Notes: generated by a model from the sequence alone, not told the origin. Positions 8,900 through 19,068 are shown, counted from the stretch's first letter. The stretch: 64,000 nucleotides of DNA from Arboricoccus pini (GCF_900187945.1 NZ_FYEH01000010.1:1-64000); one strand, 5' to 3'. Program-made: numbers and translations.

Positions 8900-10926
8900 C
8901 GATGATCGTCCCGGGTAGCGGGACGGCGGATCATCAGCCAAAGGAAGTAGGGTGCGCCGATCAAGGCCGTCAGCGCGCCGGCCGGGATCTCGGTCGGAGC
9001 AAGGGCGGCGCGTCCGACGATGTCCGCCGTGACGGTCAAGAGCGCCCCGAGCAGCATGGCAATGGGCAGTCGCGCGCCATGCCGGTGGAAGCCGAGCAGG
9101 CGGGCGAGGTGAGGGGTGAGAAGGCTCACGAAGCCGATCGGGCCGACAATGGCCACGGCGGTGCTGGCGAGAATGGTGGCCAACAGGAGGGCTAGCCCCC
9201 GGATAAGGGCGATGGGCAGCCCCAGTCCCGCCGCCGCGTCGTCGCCTAGGGCCAGAAGGTCGAGCGGCCGGGCCAGGAGGGCCAGTGCCGGCAGGGTCGC
9301 GACGAACCAGGGCAGGAGGGCCAGGGCATCGGCCCAGCTTCGCCCATAGGTTCCGCCCACCAGCCAGATCAGCGCCCGCGCCGGCTGGGCGCTGGTCTCG
9401 ACGATCAGCGTATAGGTGAGTGCCGCGAACAGGCCGCCCAGTGCGAGGCCTGTAAGGGCCACGCGGAGGGCCTCGAAGCGTTGACGATAATTGATGGCCA
9501 GGATGACGCCCAGCGTGGCGAGGCCACCTGAGAGGGCGAGCCCGAAGGCGCCGGGTCTCCCGAGCAGCGGCCAAAGGAGCGAACCTGTGAGCGTGACGAG
9601 CGCGGCACCTTGCGTCACGCCGATGATCTCCGGCCCGGCCAGCGCGTTGCGAATCACGCTCTGCAGCACGACGCCGCTGGCGGCCAGCATGGCGCCCGTC
9701 AGGGCGGCGATCGCGATGCGGGGTGCCCTGATGTCCAGGATGAGGGCCGCGATCGGATCTCGACCGGAGACCGCGTCCACGAGGCGGGCAGGAGACAGCC
9801 AAGCCTCGCCCCAGGCGAGGCCGAAGGCGCAAAGGGCGATCAGGGCCAAAGCACAGGCCAAGGCCACGACCAGGAACGGTGCCGTCCGTCCGCCAGTCGC
9901 CACGTCGCCCCGGCTGGTAGGTGCCGGCATGCGGCCGCGTGCAACGAGCGCCAGCAAAAGCGGCGTGCCGACCAGGGCAGTGGCGACCGTCGTCGACAGA
10001 CCGGTGCTCAAGCCGGTGCCGGCCACCGCGCCATCGGCCGCGAGCAGCAAAGCCGCGCCGGTGAGGGCGGCAAGCGGCGCCACGGTCTTGAGATCGTACA
10101 GGCCCAGGGCGCGAACGAGGTTTGGCGCCAGCAGGCCGATAAAGCCGATGGGGCCGGCGATCGCGACGGCGGCGGCGGTAAGTGCCGCTGCCGCCAGGGC
10201 CGCAAGAAGCCGAGTAAAGGGAACGGCCACACCGATCGATCGGGCTGCGTCGTCGCCGAGCGCCAGCGCTTCAAGCGGGCGAAGGAGGAAGGGAAGGACA
10301 GCGATCGGCGGGATCAGCCAGAGTGTCGCTGTCTTCAGTCCCTGTGCGCCCGGCTGGTAGAGTGCCCCCTGGCTCCAGAGGGCGACGCCGGCGATGTTCT
10401 GCTCGAAGAGTGCCAGCGTCATCGTCACCAGCGAGCTGAACAAAAGCGAGCAGGCGCCCCCCGCCAGTAGAAGCCTGAGCGGCGCTGCGCGCCAACCTCC
10501 GGCCGCGACCAGGGCCAGCGCTGCCGCCCCAAGCCCGAAGGCGAAGAGCAAAGGCGGCCCCGCGAGTGGTCGCAATGCCGGCACCGCCAGGCCGACCAGC
10601 ATGCCTGCCTGGGCACCGGCGGTGACGCCCAGAAGGTCGGGCGAAGCCAGCGGGTTGCGCGTGGCCGCCTGGAAGACCGTTCCGGCAAGGGCGAAGGCAC
10701 CCCCGGCCAGCAGGGCCGCAAGGAGACGCGGTAGCGAGAGTTGCCAGAGGAGGAATGAGGCGCTCTCCGCTTCCTTGGCCCCCGTTGCCCGCATGAGAGT
10801 GCTCAAGGGGTCAGCGAGCCGGAGTAAGACGACCGCGGCAATGACGACGAGGGCCGCCAGGACCAGGGGGTAGAAAGGCCTGGAGGGCCTTTGCCGCGTC
10901 GATGTCCAGCGTGCGATTTCGCTCAC
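8896..10926 (-). CDS. fhuB: Iron-hydroxamate ABC transporter permease, two fused halves (FhuB-like)
   Basis: 676 residues made of two homologous FecCD-type permease halves, as in E. coli FhuB (about 660 residues). Each half has many hydrophobic segments; matching signatures are LPRLLAALLAGGAFALAG in the first half and PRIAIAALTGAMLAASG in the second, plus IAGPIGFIGLLAPN and IVGPIGFVSLLTPH near the ends. It forms the whole inner-membrane channel alone. The GTG start at 10926 is chosen because it overlaps the stop of the ATPase gene (GTGA). The upstream in-frame sequence is only the ATPase gene read in another frame. Confidence 0.93.
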   Translation of the reverse strand: MSEIARWTSTRQRPSRPFYPLVLAALVVIAAVVLLRLADPLSTLMRATGAKEAESASFLLWQLSLPRLLAALLAGGAFALAGTVFQAATRNPLASPDLLGVTAGAQAGMLVGLAVPALRPLAGPPLLFAFGLGAAALALVAAGGWRAAPLRLLLAGGACSLLFSSLVTMTLALFEQNIAGVALWSQGALYQPGAQGLKTATLWLIPPIAVLPFLLRPLEALALGDDAARSIGVAVPFTRLLAALAAAALTAAAVAIAGPIGFIGLLAPNLVRALGLYDLKTVAPLAALTGAALLLAADGAVAGTGLSTGLSTTVATALVGTPLLLALVARGRMPAPTSRGDVATGGRTAPFLVVALACALALIALCAFGLAWGEAWLSPARLVDAVSGRDPIAALILDIRAPRIAIAALTGAMLAASGVVLQSVIRNALAGPEIIGVTQGAALVTLTGSLLWPLLGRPGAFGLALSGGLATLGVILAINYRQRFEALRVALTGLALGGLFAALTYTLIVETSAQPARALIWLVGGTYGRSWADALALLPWFVATLPALALLARPLDLLALGDDAAAGLGLPIALIRGLALLLATILASTAVAIVGPIGFVSLLTPHLARLLGFHRHGARLPIAMLLGALLTVTADIVGRAALAPTEIPAGALTALIGAPYFLWLMIRRPATRDDHR

Positions 10927-11753
10927 GCCTGCGTCCCGGACACCTGGCCGACGACGGGCCCGAAGGATGGCAGGCAGACCGGGAGGTCGCTTGCTGGATG
11001 GTCGAGCCGCCACATCTCGACCCCGAACGTCTCCCGCAGCGGGCCCGGCATCAACGTCGCCCCGGTCGTGCCGTCATGCAGGATCTTGCCGTTCTTCATC
11101 AGCATGATTCGATCGGCGATGGCCGCGGCCTGGTTGAGATCATGCAGCACGCAGACGATCGTGATGCCCCGCGTGTGGTTCAAGACCCTGAGGGCATCGA
11201 CGAGCTCGACCTGGTGGCGGATGTCGAGCCAGGTCGTGGGCTCGTCAAGCAGCAGGACCCGGCATTGCTGGGCCAGCGCCATGGCGATCCAGGCGCGCTG
11301 CCGCTCGCCGCCCGAAAGTGCGGTGACCGGCCGGCTGGCCTCCGCGGTTAGGCCGACCGCTTCGATGGCATCCGCGATGGCCCGCCGATCTTCGGCTGAA
11401 AGACCGCCCAGCAGGTGACGATGCGCATGTCGTCCATGGGTGACGAGCTCGGTGACGGTAAGCCCGGGTGGCGTTTCATTGGCCTGGGCCAGCACCGCCA
11501 GGGTGCGGGCGCGTTCCCGCCGTGTCAGCCGCTGCAAGGGGCGTCCTTCGAGCAGAACCTGGCCGCCCGCCAGTGGCTGCAGGCCGGCCAGGCTGCGCAG
11601 GAGCGTGGACTTGCCGCAGCCATTGGGCCCGCAAAGAGCGGTGATGCCGCCCCGGGAGATCGCGACGCTCAGGCCATCCAGCACGCGCTGATGGCCGTAT
11701 GCCACGGTCAAGTCGCGCCCCTCGAGGACAATATCTCGGACAGCGCTACTCAC
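10923..11753 (-). CDS. fhuC: Iron-siderophore ABC transporter ATP-binding protein (FhuC-like)
   Basis: 276 residues. Walker A is GPNGCGKST, the signature LSGGERQRAWIAMAL, Walker B LLLDEPTTWLD and the switch His is in CVLHDLNQA. DEPTTWLDI and HDLNQA are hallmarks of the FepC/FhuC siderophore group. It powers the FhuB channel. The GTG start overlaps the stop of the upstream hydroxylase gene (GTGA), the same coupling seen at the next junction. It ends where the permease begins. Confidence 0.94.
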   Translation of the reverse strand: MSSAVRDIVLEGRDLTVAYGHQRVLDGLSVAISRGGITALCGPNGCGKSTLLRSLAGLQPLAGGQVLLEGRPLQRLTRRERARTLAVLAQANETPPGLTVTELVTHGRHAHRHLLGGLSAEDRRAIADAIEAVGLTAEASRPVTALSGGERQRAWIAMALAQQCRVLLLDEPTTWLDIRHQVELVDALRVLNHTRGITIVCVLHDLNQAAAIADRIMLMKNGKILHDGTTGATLMPGPLRETFGVEMWRLDHPASDLPVCLPSFGPVVGQVSGTQA

Positions 11754-12700
11754 GCAGGCACGGGGACCTTGCGATTGGGCTCCGCCATGGCGACCACGAC
11801 CTTGCGCGGACCGGCATAGGATTGGCGCCCGTGCATCGTCAGCATGTTGTCGAGCATCAAGACATCGCCCGGTTGCCAGGGAAATGTGATCTTCTCGGCC
11901 TCGAGCACGCGGCGGATCTCCGCCAGTTCCGCGTCCGGGATCGCCTCGCCATCGCCAAAATAGACGTTTCTCGGCAACTCGTCCTCGCCGACGGCATCGA
12001 TCAGGACTTCCCGCTCGTCCTCGTCCAGCGCCGAGACATGGAACAGATGCGCCTGATTGAACCACACATCCGCGCCGGTGCGCGGATGGGTCGCCACGGC
12101 CTGGCAGAGCTGGCTGGTTCGAAGCTCGCCATCCTCCTTCCATGTGCAGTCGATCTCGTGGGCCCGGCAATAGCGCTCGACCTCGGCGCGATCTTGGGTG
12201 TTGAAGACCTGCTGCCAGGGGACGTCGAGTCCGTTGCCGAAATTGCGCACATAGCGCAGGCCGCGCGCGGCGAACTTGGCGCGGATATCCGGATCAAGCG
12301 CCTGGTAGATGGCGCGGCTGTCGGCCAGCGGCGTGGCCCCTCCCTCGGGGGAGGCCGTGACGCAGTGGAACCAGATGCGCATCGGCCAGTCCCGCGTGTA
12401 GGACTGCTCGTTGTGCAAGGGGATCTCCCGATGCGCCGGATACTCGGTCGAGGAGTAGACGCCGCCCTCGACCTTGCTCCGCGGCGTGGAGCCGAACTCG
12501 TAGGACAGGAGCGGATGGCCGAAGGCCGCGGCGAACCCGCGAAACGTCTCAACACTGTCGACTGTGTAGCCACGGAGCAGGACGCCGCCCGCAGTCAGGA
12601 GGGCCTCGTCGAGCTCGGCCCGGCGGTCGGACAGCGCCTCCATCAGGGGGCCATCGCCGGAAAGGGTGACAGGTAGGCGAGGGGAGGCATGATCAGGCAT
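11750..12700 (-). CDS. TauD/TfdA-family Fe(II)/2-oxoglutarate dioxygenase (SyrP-like)
   Basis: 316 residues. The iron ligands appear as H96-x-E98 (in LHNEQSYT) and distal H290, with the 2-oxoglutarate-binding Arg in GPRKVVV. The HxE rather than HxD facial triad and the HNExSYT context are features of the clavaminate-synthase/SyrP branch. SyrP-type enzymes beta-hydroxylate an amino acid, typically aspartate, tethered to an NRPS carrier domain (established for the family). Its position between the PPTase and FhuC genes implies it tailors the siderophore, for example giving a beta-hydroxyaspartate ligand (inference). It overlaps the PPTase gene by eight bases and FhuC by four. Confidence 0.88.
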   Translation of the reverse strand: MPDHASPRLPVTLSGDGPLMEALSDRRAELDEALLTAGGVLLRGYTVDSVETFRGFAAAFGHPLLSYEFGSTPRSKVEGGVYSSTEYPAHREIPLHNEQSYTRDWPMRIWFHCVTASPEGGATPLADSRAIYQALDPDIRAKFAARGLRYVRNFGNGLDVPWQQVFNTQDRAEVERYCRAHEIDCTWKEDGELRTSQLCQAVATHPRTGADVWFNQAHLFHVSALDEDEREVLIDAVGEDELPRNVYFGDGEAIPDAELAEIRRVLEAEKITFPWQPGDVLMLDNMLTMHGRQSYAGPRKVVVAMAEPNRKVPVPA

Positions 12701-13436
12701 TAGAAAACTCCATACCGGACGCCACGGCGTCCTGCTGTCGCGGGGGCGACGCTCCGGCGAGCATGGCCAAAGCGGCGACATAGCCGGCCGGTGCAGGCAG
12801 CGAGCGTATGCAAGCGAGGGACGGATCGAGCACGGTGCGGGCGGGATCGCTTGCCACCGGTCCTTCGCCACCCATGACGGTGACGTCCCGCGGGTCGATG
12901 AGGAAGCCGGTACCCTGGGCCTTCAAGAAGGCCTCCTTGGCGGTCCAGATCGCCAGAAAGAGCGCCTCGCGCTCATCAGGGCCGGCAGCCGACCAGAGAT
13001 GAAGTTCGGCCGGCGAGAAGGCAAGGCGGGCAAGGGGTGCCAGCGGTTCGTCCGGGGCCGGCCCCTCGACATCCACCCCGACCGGTCGATCCGAGGAAAG
13101 TGCCACGAAGCCGCACGTGCCGGCATGCGAGACGCTGAACCAGAGCTCACCGCCAGGGAGACGCGGCTTGCCGTGGCGGTCGAGGGCAACTGGCACGGCC
13201 CCGGGCGATATGCCCAGCCTTTCGCCCAGGCGATGGCGCAGAGCTGTTCGCGTCGCGGCAAAGCGCGCCCGATCCGCCATCCGGCGAAAGCTCGCAAGCC
13301 TTGCCTCTTCCATGGGCGTCAAGGTGGCCAGCAATGCTGGAGCGGGGTCTTGGCCGATATCGATGGCGACGCGCCAGACGGCGACGTCAGCCGACCTGAG
13401 ATCCGGGAGCGCGACAGGCTCGCCGCCCAGGGCCAT
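12693..13436 (-). CDS. 4'-phosphopantetheinyl transferase (Sfp/EntD type)
   Basis: It transfers phosphopantetheine from CoA to the carrier Ser of the NRPS, turning it on. The three family motifs are present in order: FSVSHAG, VGVDVEG (Mg2+-binding acidic residues) and WTAKEAFLK. Two halves of about 120 residues each match Sfp-type length (247 residues). The start at 13436 follows a GAGGCGG stretch just after the MbtH stop; in-frame ATGs at 13466 and 13478 are alternatives that would overlap the MbtH gene. It belongs to the same operon as MbtH and the hydroxylase. Confidence 0.9.
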   Translation of the reverse strand: MALGGEPVALPDLRSADVAVWRVAIDIGQDPAPALLATLTPMEEARLASFRRMADRARFAATRTALRHRLGERLGISPGAVPVALDRHGKPRLPGGELWFSVSHAGTCGFVALSSDRPVGVDVEGPAPDEPLAPLARLAFSPAELHLWSAAGPDEREALFLAIWTAKEAFLKAQGTGFLIDPRDVTVMGGEGPVASDPARTVLDPSLACIRSLPAPAGYVAALAMLAGASPPRQQDAVASGMEFSNA

Positions 13437-13449
13437 GTCCGTCGCCGCC

Positions 13450-13674
13450 TCAGGCGGCACGGCCATCCGAGGATCCATCCATAGCGTTGCGCAGGCTGCG
13501 CGTCCGCATGTCGGTCCAGACGGTCTCGATATGCGCAAGGCAGACAGCCTTGCTGCCGCGCACGCCCACCCGGTACCAGCCGGCCGGCGTTGGCTTGAAG
13601 TCGGGCCAGATGGAATATTGCTCTTCGTCGTTCACCACGACGTGAAACTCGATATCGTCTCGATCGAAACTCAT
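13450..13674 (-). CDS. MbtH-like protein
   Basis: A small 74-residue protein containing the MbtH signature [12 protein letters not shown] followed by PAGWYRVG and the C-terminal [10 protein letters not shown]. MbtH-like proteins bind NRPS adenylation domains and help them fold or act. It is the first clear gene of the minus-strand siderophore operon, 87 bases downstream of an SDR gene on the same strand, so a promoter may lie in that gap. The start is fixed by [10 protein letters not shown]; upstream in-frame sequence shows no family match. Confidence 0.95.
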   Translation of the reverse strand: MSFDRDDIEFHVVVNDEEQYSIWPDFKPTPAGWYRVGVRGSKAVCLAHIETVWTDMRTRSLRNAMDGSSDGRAA

Positions 13675-13761
13675 GATGCGGGTCAGCCTTGGTCTCTGCA
13701 CGCTCGTCAAAGCCATGACGTTCCGCCGACGGAGAAATTTAGCGTGCCAACGCAAAGAGAC

Positions 13762-14508
13762 TCAAAGATTGCCGACGCCGCCATCGACCAGCAGCTCCGT
13801 GCCCACCACGAAGGCGGATTCGTCGGCAGCCAAAAAAACCGCCGCCTTGGCGAGCTCGAGCGGCGTGCCCATGCGGCCGATCGGCACGAGCCTGCCAATC
13901 TCCTCCCGCAAGGCTGTCTCAGCCACCATTTCAAGACCGAGCTTGCCCAGTGCCGGCGTCTCGGTGGGCCCAGGGCTGAGGCCGTTCACGCGAATGCCGC
14001 GATCCTTCAATTCGCCGGACAGCGTGCGGGCGAGCGAGAGCAGCCCGGCCTTGCTCGCTGCATAGGCGCTCGACTGTGGCAGGCCGATATGCGCCGAGAC
14101 CGAGCCGCAGAGAATGATCGAGGCGGGATTGGCGAATAGCCGCAGCAGGGCGCGGATCAGGAAGAACGGGCCCTTAAGATTGGTGGCCATGAGCGCATCG
14201 AAGGTTGCCTCGTCCCAGTCGCCGAGCGGCCGGTGCGTCACGTCGCCGGCATTGAGGTAGAGCACATCGAGCCTTGGCCACGCGGCCATCAATTGGGCCG
14301 CGAGCCTTTCCTGCCCTGCGACCTCGCCGGCATCGCTAGGGATGGCCAGCACGTCGCCCCCCAGTTCACGCCCGGCCGCCGCCAATCCTGTCGCCGAGCG
14401 GCCGGTGATGGCCACCTTGGCGCCCTCGGCGAGAAACTGCCGCGCCGTCTCCAGCCCGATGCCGCTGGTTCCGCCCGTTATGAGGGCATGCTTGCCTTGA
14501 AGCCGCAT
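13762..14508 (-). CDS. Short-chain dehydrogenase/reductase
   Basis: 248 residues of classical SDR. It has TGGTSGIG near the N-terminus, LNAGD in place of NNAG, GSVSAHIGLPQ with the active Ser, YAASK with Tyr/Lys, and a C-terminal GGVGNL. It belongs to the FabG-like group with no substrate readable from sequence. It is upstream of MbtH on the same strand and just downstream of a deleted MDR-oxidoreductase remnant, with which it may once have formed an oxidoreductase pair under the divergent LysR. A link to the siderophore is unproven. Confidence 0.9.
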   Translation of the reverse strand: MRLQGKHALITGGTSGIGLETARQFLAEGAKVAITGRSATGLAAAGRELGGDVLAIPSDAGEVAGQERLAAQLMAAWPRLDVLYLNAGDVTHRPLGDWDEATFDALMATNLKGPFFLIRALLRLFANPASIILCGSVSAHIGLPQSSAYAASKAGLLSLARTLSGELKDRGIRVNGLSPGPTETPALGKLGLEMVAETALREEIGRLVPIGRMGTPLELAKAAVFLAADESAFVVGTELLVDGGVGNL

Positions 14509-14517
14509 GGCGCTTCC

Positions 14518-14724
14518 CTACCAGTCGAGACTGATGGCGAGCTTGCCGAAGCGATCGCCCGTCGGCAGCTTCTCGTAAGCCTCGCCAATGTCGGCGGCCG
14601 CGAAGGTGTGGGCGACCGGCTCCAGCCGATGCAGCGCGACGGCAGCAGTGGCCTGGCCGGTATCGGGTACGCGAACCCGTCGAAGCCGGCCCACGTCGGG
14701 GCCGGGCGGCTCAATGCTGTGCAT
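14518..14724 (-). pseudogene. MDR/quinone-oxidoreductase remnant with internal deletion
   Basis: A 68-codon frame. Its last ~35 residues (RLEPVAHTFAAADIGEAYEKL, then GDRFGKLAISLDW) match the C-terminal end of zinc-type/quinone oxidoreductases. The first ~25 residues (MHSIEPPGPDVGRLRRVRVPD) resemble the N-terminal start of the same family. The whole catalytic and NADP-binding middle, normally some 250 residues, is missing, and the ends are joined in frame. It is divergent from the LysR gene. Confidence 0.6.
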
Positions 14725-14740
14725 CGTGGTTCTCCTTCAC

Positions 14741-14769
14741 GATGACGCTAATTGATGCAAGATGACGCT
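14741..14769. promoter_or_regulatory. Direct repeat in the LysR divergent promoter region
   Basis: GATGACGCT occurs twice, at 14741-14749 and 14761-14769, exactly 20 bases apart (about two helical turns), in the 81-base gap between the LysR gene and the divergent oxidoreductase remnant/SDR. LysR-type tetramers bind such phased sites, so this is a candidate operator. Confidence 0.45.
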
Positions 14770-14805
14770 GGAATGAGGCGAGGGTACAGCTTATAACTGC
14801 ATTCC

Positions 14806-15753
14806 ATGCAGCAATTGGCCGATATCGAAACGCTCGAAGCCTTTGTGGCGCTGGCAGAGTGCAGCAGCTTCGCGCGGGCCGGACGCCGGCTCGGCCGCGA
14901 TCCGACGATCGTCTCCCGGCGCTTGCAGGCACTGGAATCGCGGCTCGGCGTTCGACTGGCCGAGCGCAGCACCCGGCGTGTCACCCTGACCGAGGCCGGG
15001 CGATCCTATCTCGACCGGATCAGGCCGCTGCTACGCGAGCTTGCCGCCGCCGATCGCGACGCCGCCTCCTTCGCGCGCGGCCAGCCGCGTGGCCATCTGC
15101 GCCTGTCGCTGCCGACCAGCTTCGGCCGGATGTGGCTCTCGCCGATGATCGCGGCCTTTTTGCAGGCCCATCCGGGCGTGACGATCGAGGCGGTCTTGAG
15201 CAATCGTTTCGTCGACCTCATCGGCGAGGGATTCGATCTCGCGGTGCGGTTGGGCGTCCTGCCCGATTCCCGCCTGGTCGCACGGCGGCTGCTCGGGCGC
15301 GGCCGACTGGTCTGCGCCGCGCCCGACTATCTGGCCCGGGCACCGGCTCTAAAAACCCCGGCGGACCTCAGGCAGCATGCCTGCCTTTGCTACACGGGCA
15401 AGGCGAACCCGACGGCGTGGGAGTTTCTCGATGCCGAGGAACGCCTGGTGACGGTGCCGATCGATGGGGCACTCGCCAGCGACGACGCCGAGATCCTGGT
15501 CGATGCCGCGGTCGCGGGACTGGGCCTTGTTTATGCTACCGAGTGGCTGGTGGCACGGCAGCTCGCCTCGGGTTTGCTGGTCCGCGTTCTGACGGATTGG
15601 CGCATTGCCGACGAGGGCGCGATCTACGTCGTCACGCCTTCACTCGGAGGCCTGCCCACCAAGACCAGAGCCTTCTCCGATTGGCTGGCAGGTCGATTCC
15701 AGCCCGACCCGCCTTGGGCGCCAGCGAGGCTGCGCGACCTGGCAGACCACTGA
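14806..15753 (+). CDS. LysR-family transcriptional regulator
   Basis: 315 residues. The N-terminal winged helix-turn-helix is typical (ETLEAFVALAECSSFARAG, then RLQALESRLGVRL and RRVTLTEAG). The effector domain has the FDLAVRLGVLPDS and AAPDYLAR motifs of the CrgA/DgdR-like subgroup. It lies divergent from the SDR/MDR remnant and 131 bases upstream of the dialkylglycine decarboxylase, on the same strand. In Burkholderia the decarboxylase gene dgdA is controlled by the LysR-type DgdR, so this could be its counterpart (inference from context). The repeat at 14741-14769 is a possible binding site. Confidence 0.93.
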   Translation: MQQLADIETLEAFVALAECSSFARAGRRLGRDPTIVSRRLQALESRLGVRLAERSTRRVTLTEAGRSYLDRIRPLLRELAAADRDAASFARGQPRGHLRLSLPTSFGRMWLSPMIAAFLQAHPGVTIEAVLSNRFVDLIGEGFDLAVRLGVLPDSRLVARRLLGRGRLVCAAPDYLARAPALKTPADLRQHACLCYTGKANPTAWEFLDAEERLVTVPIDGALASDDAEILVDAAVAGLGLVYATEWLVARQLASGLLVRVLTDWRIADEGAIYVVTPSLGGLPTKTRAFSDWLAGRFQPDPPWAPARLRDLADH

Positions 15754-15836
15754 ATCTTTGACGTGTCGAAGGCTGGTCGCCGGCCGCCCTGAGACAAAGG
15801 CTGCCTGGCGCAGCTTTCCAGATGTTCTCTTAATGA

Positions 15837-17231
<1,395 letters not shown>

Positions 17232-17982
17232 CAGACTGACGTTGAGCGCTCTGTACGCCGGCTGGTCCACGGCGGAAGCAGTGGCTGCGGGCGCGACTGT
17301 CGAAGCCACCAACGTTCACCCCTTGCCCGTCTCGACCGCGGCTGGACGCATGGCGCCACGCTGGGGGCATCGGAAGGGCTGGCCGCGTTGTTCCTGCATG
17401 TCCTAGAGCGCGCACAATCCCCGAGGAACTGGGCGGCCGCTGCCTTGTCCCAGGCGCGAGCTCGTTTCCCGTTCTCCCGCCATGCCAGCCGGTCCTCGGC
17501 GAAAAGGCGGCTCAGCTAAAACAACCTAAACCCATCATTTGGTGGCTGTCGGCGGTTCCGGCGCAGCACTTGATCATTGATGAATGCGGTGGGCGCTGGC
17601 GCGAGCGACGTCGGTGGCAGGCCGGGCGGCGATCTCGTCGGCGCTAGGGGTGCCGACGCCGCCAATGATGGCGCGTCTGCTAGTCGGGAGACGCCGCTCG
17701 CTGATGCGATGGGTGGTGATGGCCATTCCTGTGGTGGCGGTGGGGACGCCACACGCAGGGCGGTCGCATCGAACCGCCAAAGCGGGTGGTGTGAGCGGGT
17801 TCTCCCCAGTGCGTGCTACCGCTATGGCCGCCAACGACAAGCCCTGCTGGCGGCAAAGCTTTGGCGGCGCCGTCGTCCTCGGTCACGCCACCGCCGGCAC
17901 CCGCACCGGAAACGCCTGTCTCCGAGGCCGTTTGTCCTCTCGTGGAGGGTGTCTGACTGCCAATTCTCAACGGGATTTTCGG
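17232..17982. other. Non-coding or decayed stretch
   Basis: Several overlapping frames of 60-150 codons exist on both strands, Arg/Ala-rich and without recognisable motifs. They look like chance frames in GC-rich DNA or the remains of decayed genes. It leads directly into the YfbU-family pseudogene. Confidence 0.5.
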
Positions 17983-18345
17983 CCGACCAAATCTGAAAAG
18001 CTGATGCTCTGGATGCTCGCGCAGATCAGGCTGGACTAGATTAGCGAGCGGAAGGACAAGAAAGACAATGAATACTACCTGAAAGACGTCGAGCCGATCG
18101 AGCAGGCTATCTATGGCGGGCATTTCTAGGCGCTCGATTGCGAAATGGCCGGCGTGCTTCACCACTACATAGACGACCCTAGGCGGGTTAGCCGTGTTGT
18201 GGATGTACGGGACATGTTGAACTTCATCGGAATGGCGTGCAAGGGCTTCGGAGAGGCCGAGAAGCAGCGCCTTATTGATGAAGTCGGTTCATGAGCTAAA
18301 GAGCCTGAGTTCGCGAGCTTCGGTGGTGACAATGAAGTCGAATGA
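17983..18345 (+). pseudogene. YfbU-family protein, inactivated by in-frame stops
   Basis: Read in one unbroken frame, the sequence gives TKSEKLMLWMLAQIRLD, then a stop (TAG, 18037), then a segment with DNEYYLKDVEPIEQAIYGGHF, a second stop (TAG, 18127), ALDCEMAGVLHHYIDDP, VVDVRDMLNFI, a third stop (TGA, 18292), and PEFASFGGDNE. This order of motifs (SEKLML, AIYGGH, ALxxE, VVDxxDMxxFI, FxGDNE) matches the YfbU family. The frame is kept throughout and only stops are introduced, so decay is recent or the gene is being kept in part. The N-terminal start codon is not obvious. Confidence 0.65.
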
Positions 18346-18370
18346 AGTGAAAGCGCTGGAGACTGCGTAA

Positions 18371-18814
18371 ATGACCCAATCACAGAACGAGCTGGAACCC
18401 GGTGAAGCATTTGCTAGCGGCAAGCTCGCACACTTGGTACGGATGCTATCGACTGGCCCCGATAACCCGACCCCGCCCGATGGCTACCTGGTGCGCGAGC
18501 ATGGAGACGAACTGCATTGGTTCGCGTTGTCGATCGGGCCGGACACGGATGGCCTTCGGCCCATCATGCTGTCGTTTGGCACGCAAACAGGCTTCGGAGT
18601 CAACATGACCACCTACGGCGAGCTGCGCGCATGGTGGAACCCGTCACTACCTGAGCCGGCGGGTCTGAGCGCCGTGGAATCTGTCGCCCTGGCACCGCCG
18701 CCGGTTAGCCTGGCCGCCTTCGTGGACGAAGCCATGCGCTATGTGTTGATGGACCTTCCACCCTGGCACGGGCCCCTATGTGAAGCCTTGATGGCAAAGG
18801 CTGGCCAAAACTAG
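18371..18814 (+). CDS. Hypothetical protein (147 aa)
   Basis: A 147-residue frame with balanced composition and a plausible GGAG ribosome-binding site 12 bases upstream. The sequence includes PDGYLVREHGDELHWFALSIG and a Trp-containing middle (ELRAWWNPSLPEPAGL). No transmembrane segment, signal or known motif is visible. It follows the YfbU remnant on the same strand and overlaps the next, convergent gene by four bases. I do not recognise its family; it may be cargo of a former mobile element. Confidence 0.55.
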   Translation: MTQSQNELEPGEAFASGKLAHLVRMLSTGPDNPTPPDGYLVREHGDELHWFALSIGPDTDGLRPIMLSFGTQTGFGVNMTTYGELRAWWNPSLPEPAGLSAVESVALAPPPVSLAAFVDEAMRYVLMDLPPWHGPLCEALMAKAGQN

Positions 18815-19068
18815 CTCTGCCTCACCCGCTCCACCCATCGGCCGACCTCACTATCTGGATTGGTGTACCAGTCGCACCGACGTTGGCCGTGATCCTTGTC
18901 GCGTTGATACACCCGCCAAGCCTCCAAGGGCGTCAACGTCCTATACACCGCAGCCTGATAACGGCGCACCCAACGCATGCGGTCGTAATGACCTAGGTCA
19001 CGCCACCAATCTTTCGCCTGGCATGCTCCTGCTTCCGCCTCGGCCATCCGGGCTTTCGCGTCGGTCAT
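18811..19068 (-). CDS. Hypothetical protein (85 aa)
   Basis: An 85-residue charged protein, rich in Trp, Arg and acidic residues (DWWRDLGHYDRMRWVRRYQ; ending in VGRWVERVRQS), probably helical and cytoplasmic. The composition looks like real coding sequence rather than a chance frame, but no family is recognised. It converges on the 147-residue gene with a four-base overlap, inside a decayed island. Confidence 0.45.
   Translation of the reverse strand: MTDAKARMAEAEAGACQAKDWWRDLGHYDRMRWVRRYQAAVYRTLTPLEAWRVYQRDKDHGQRRCDWYTNPDSEVGRWVERVRQS

Noticed and set aside
8900-9832. A long in-frame upstream extension of the FhuD-like gene, Arg/Pro/Gly-rich
   Set aside because: It lies entirely inside the permease gene on the same strand in another frame and has no domain; the Tat-type start at 8899 is clear.
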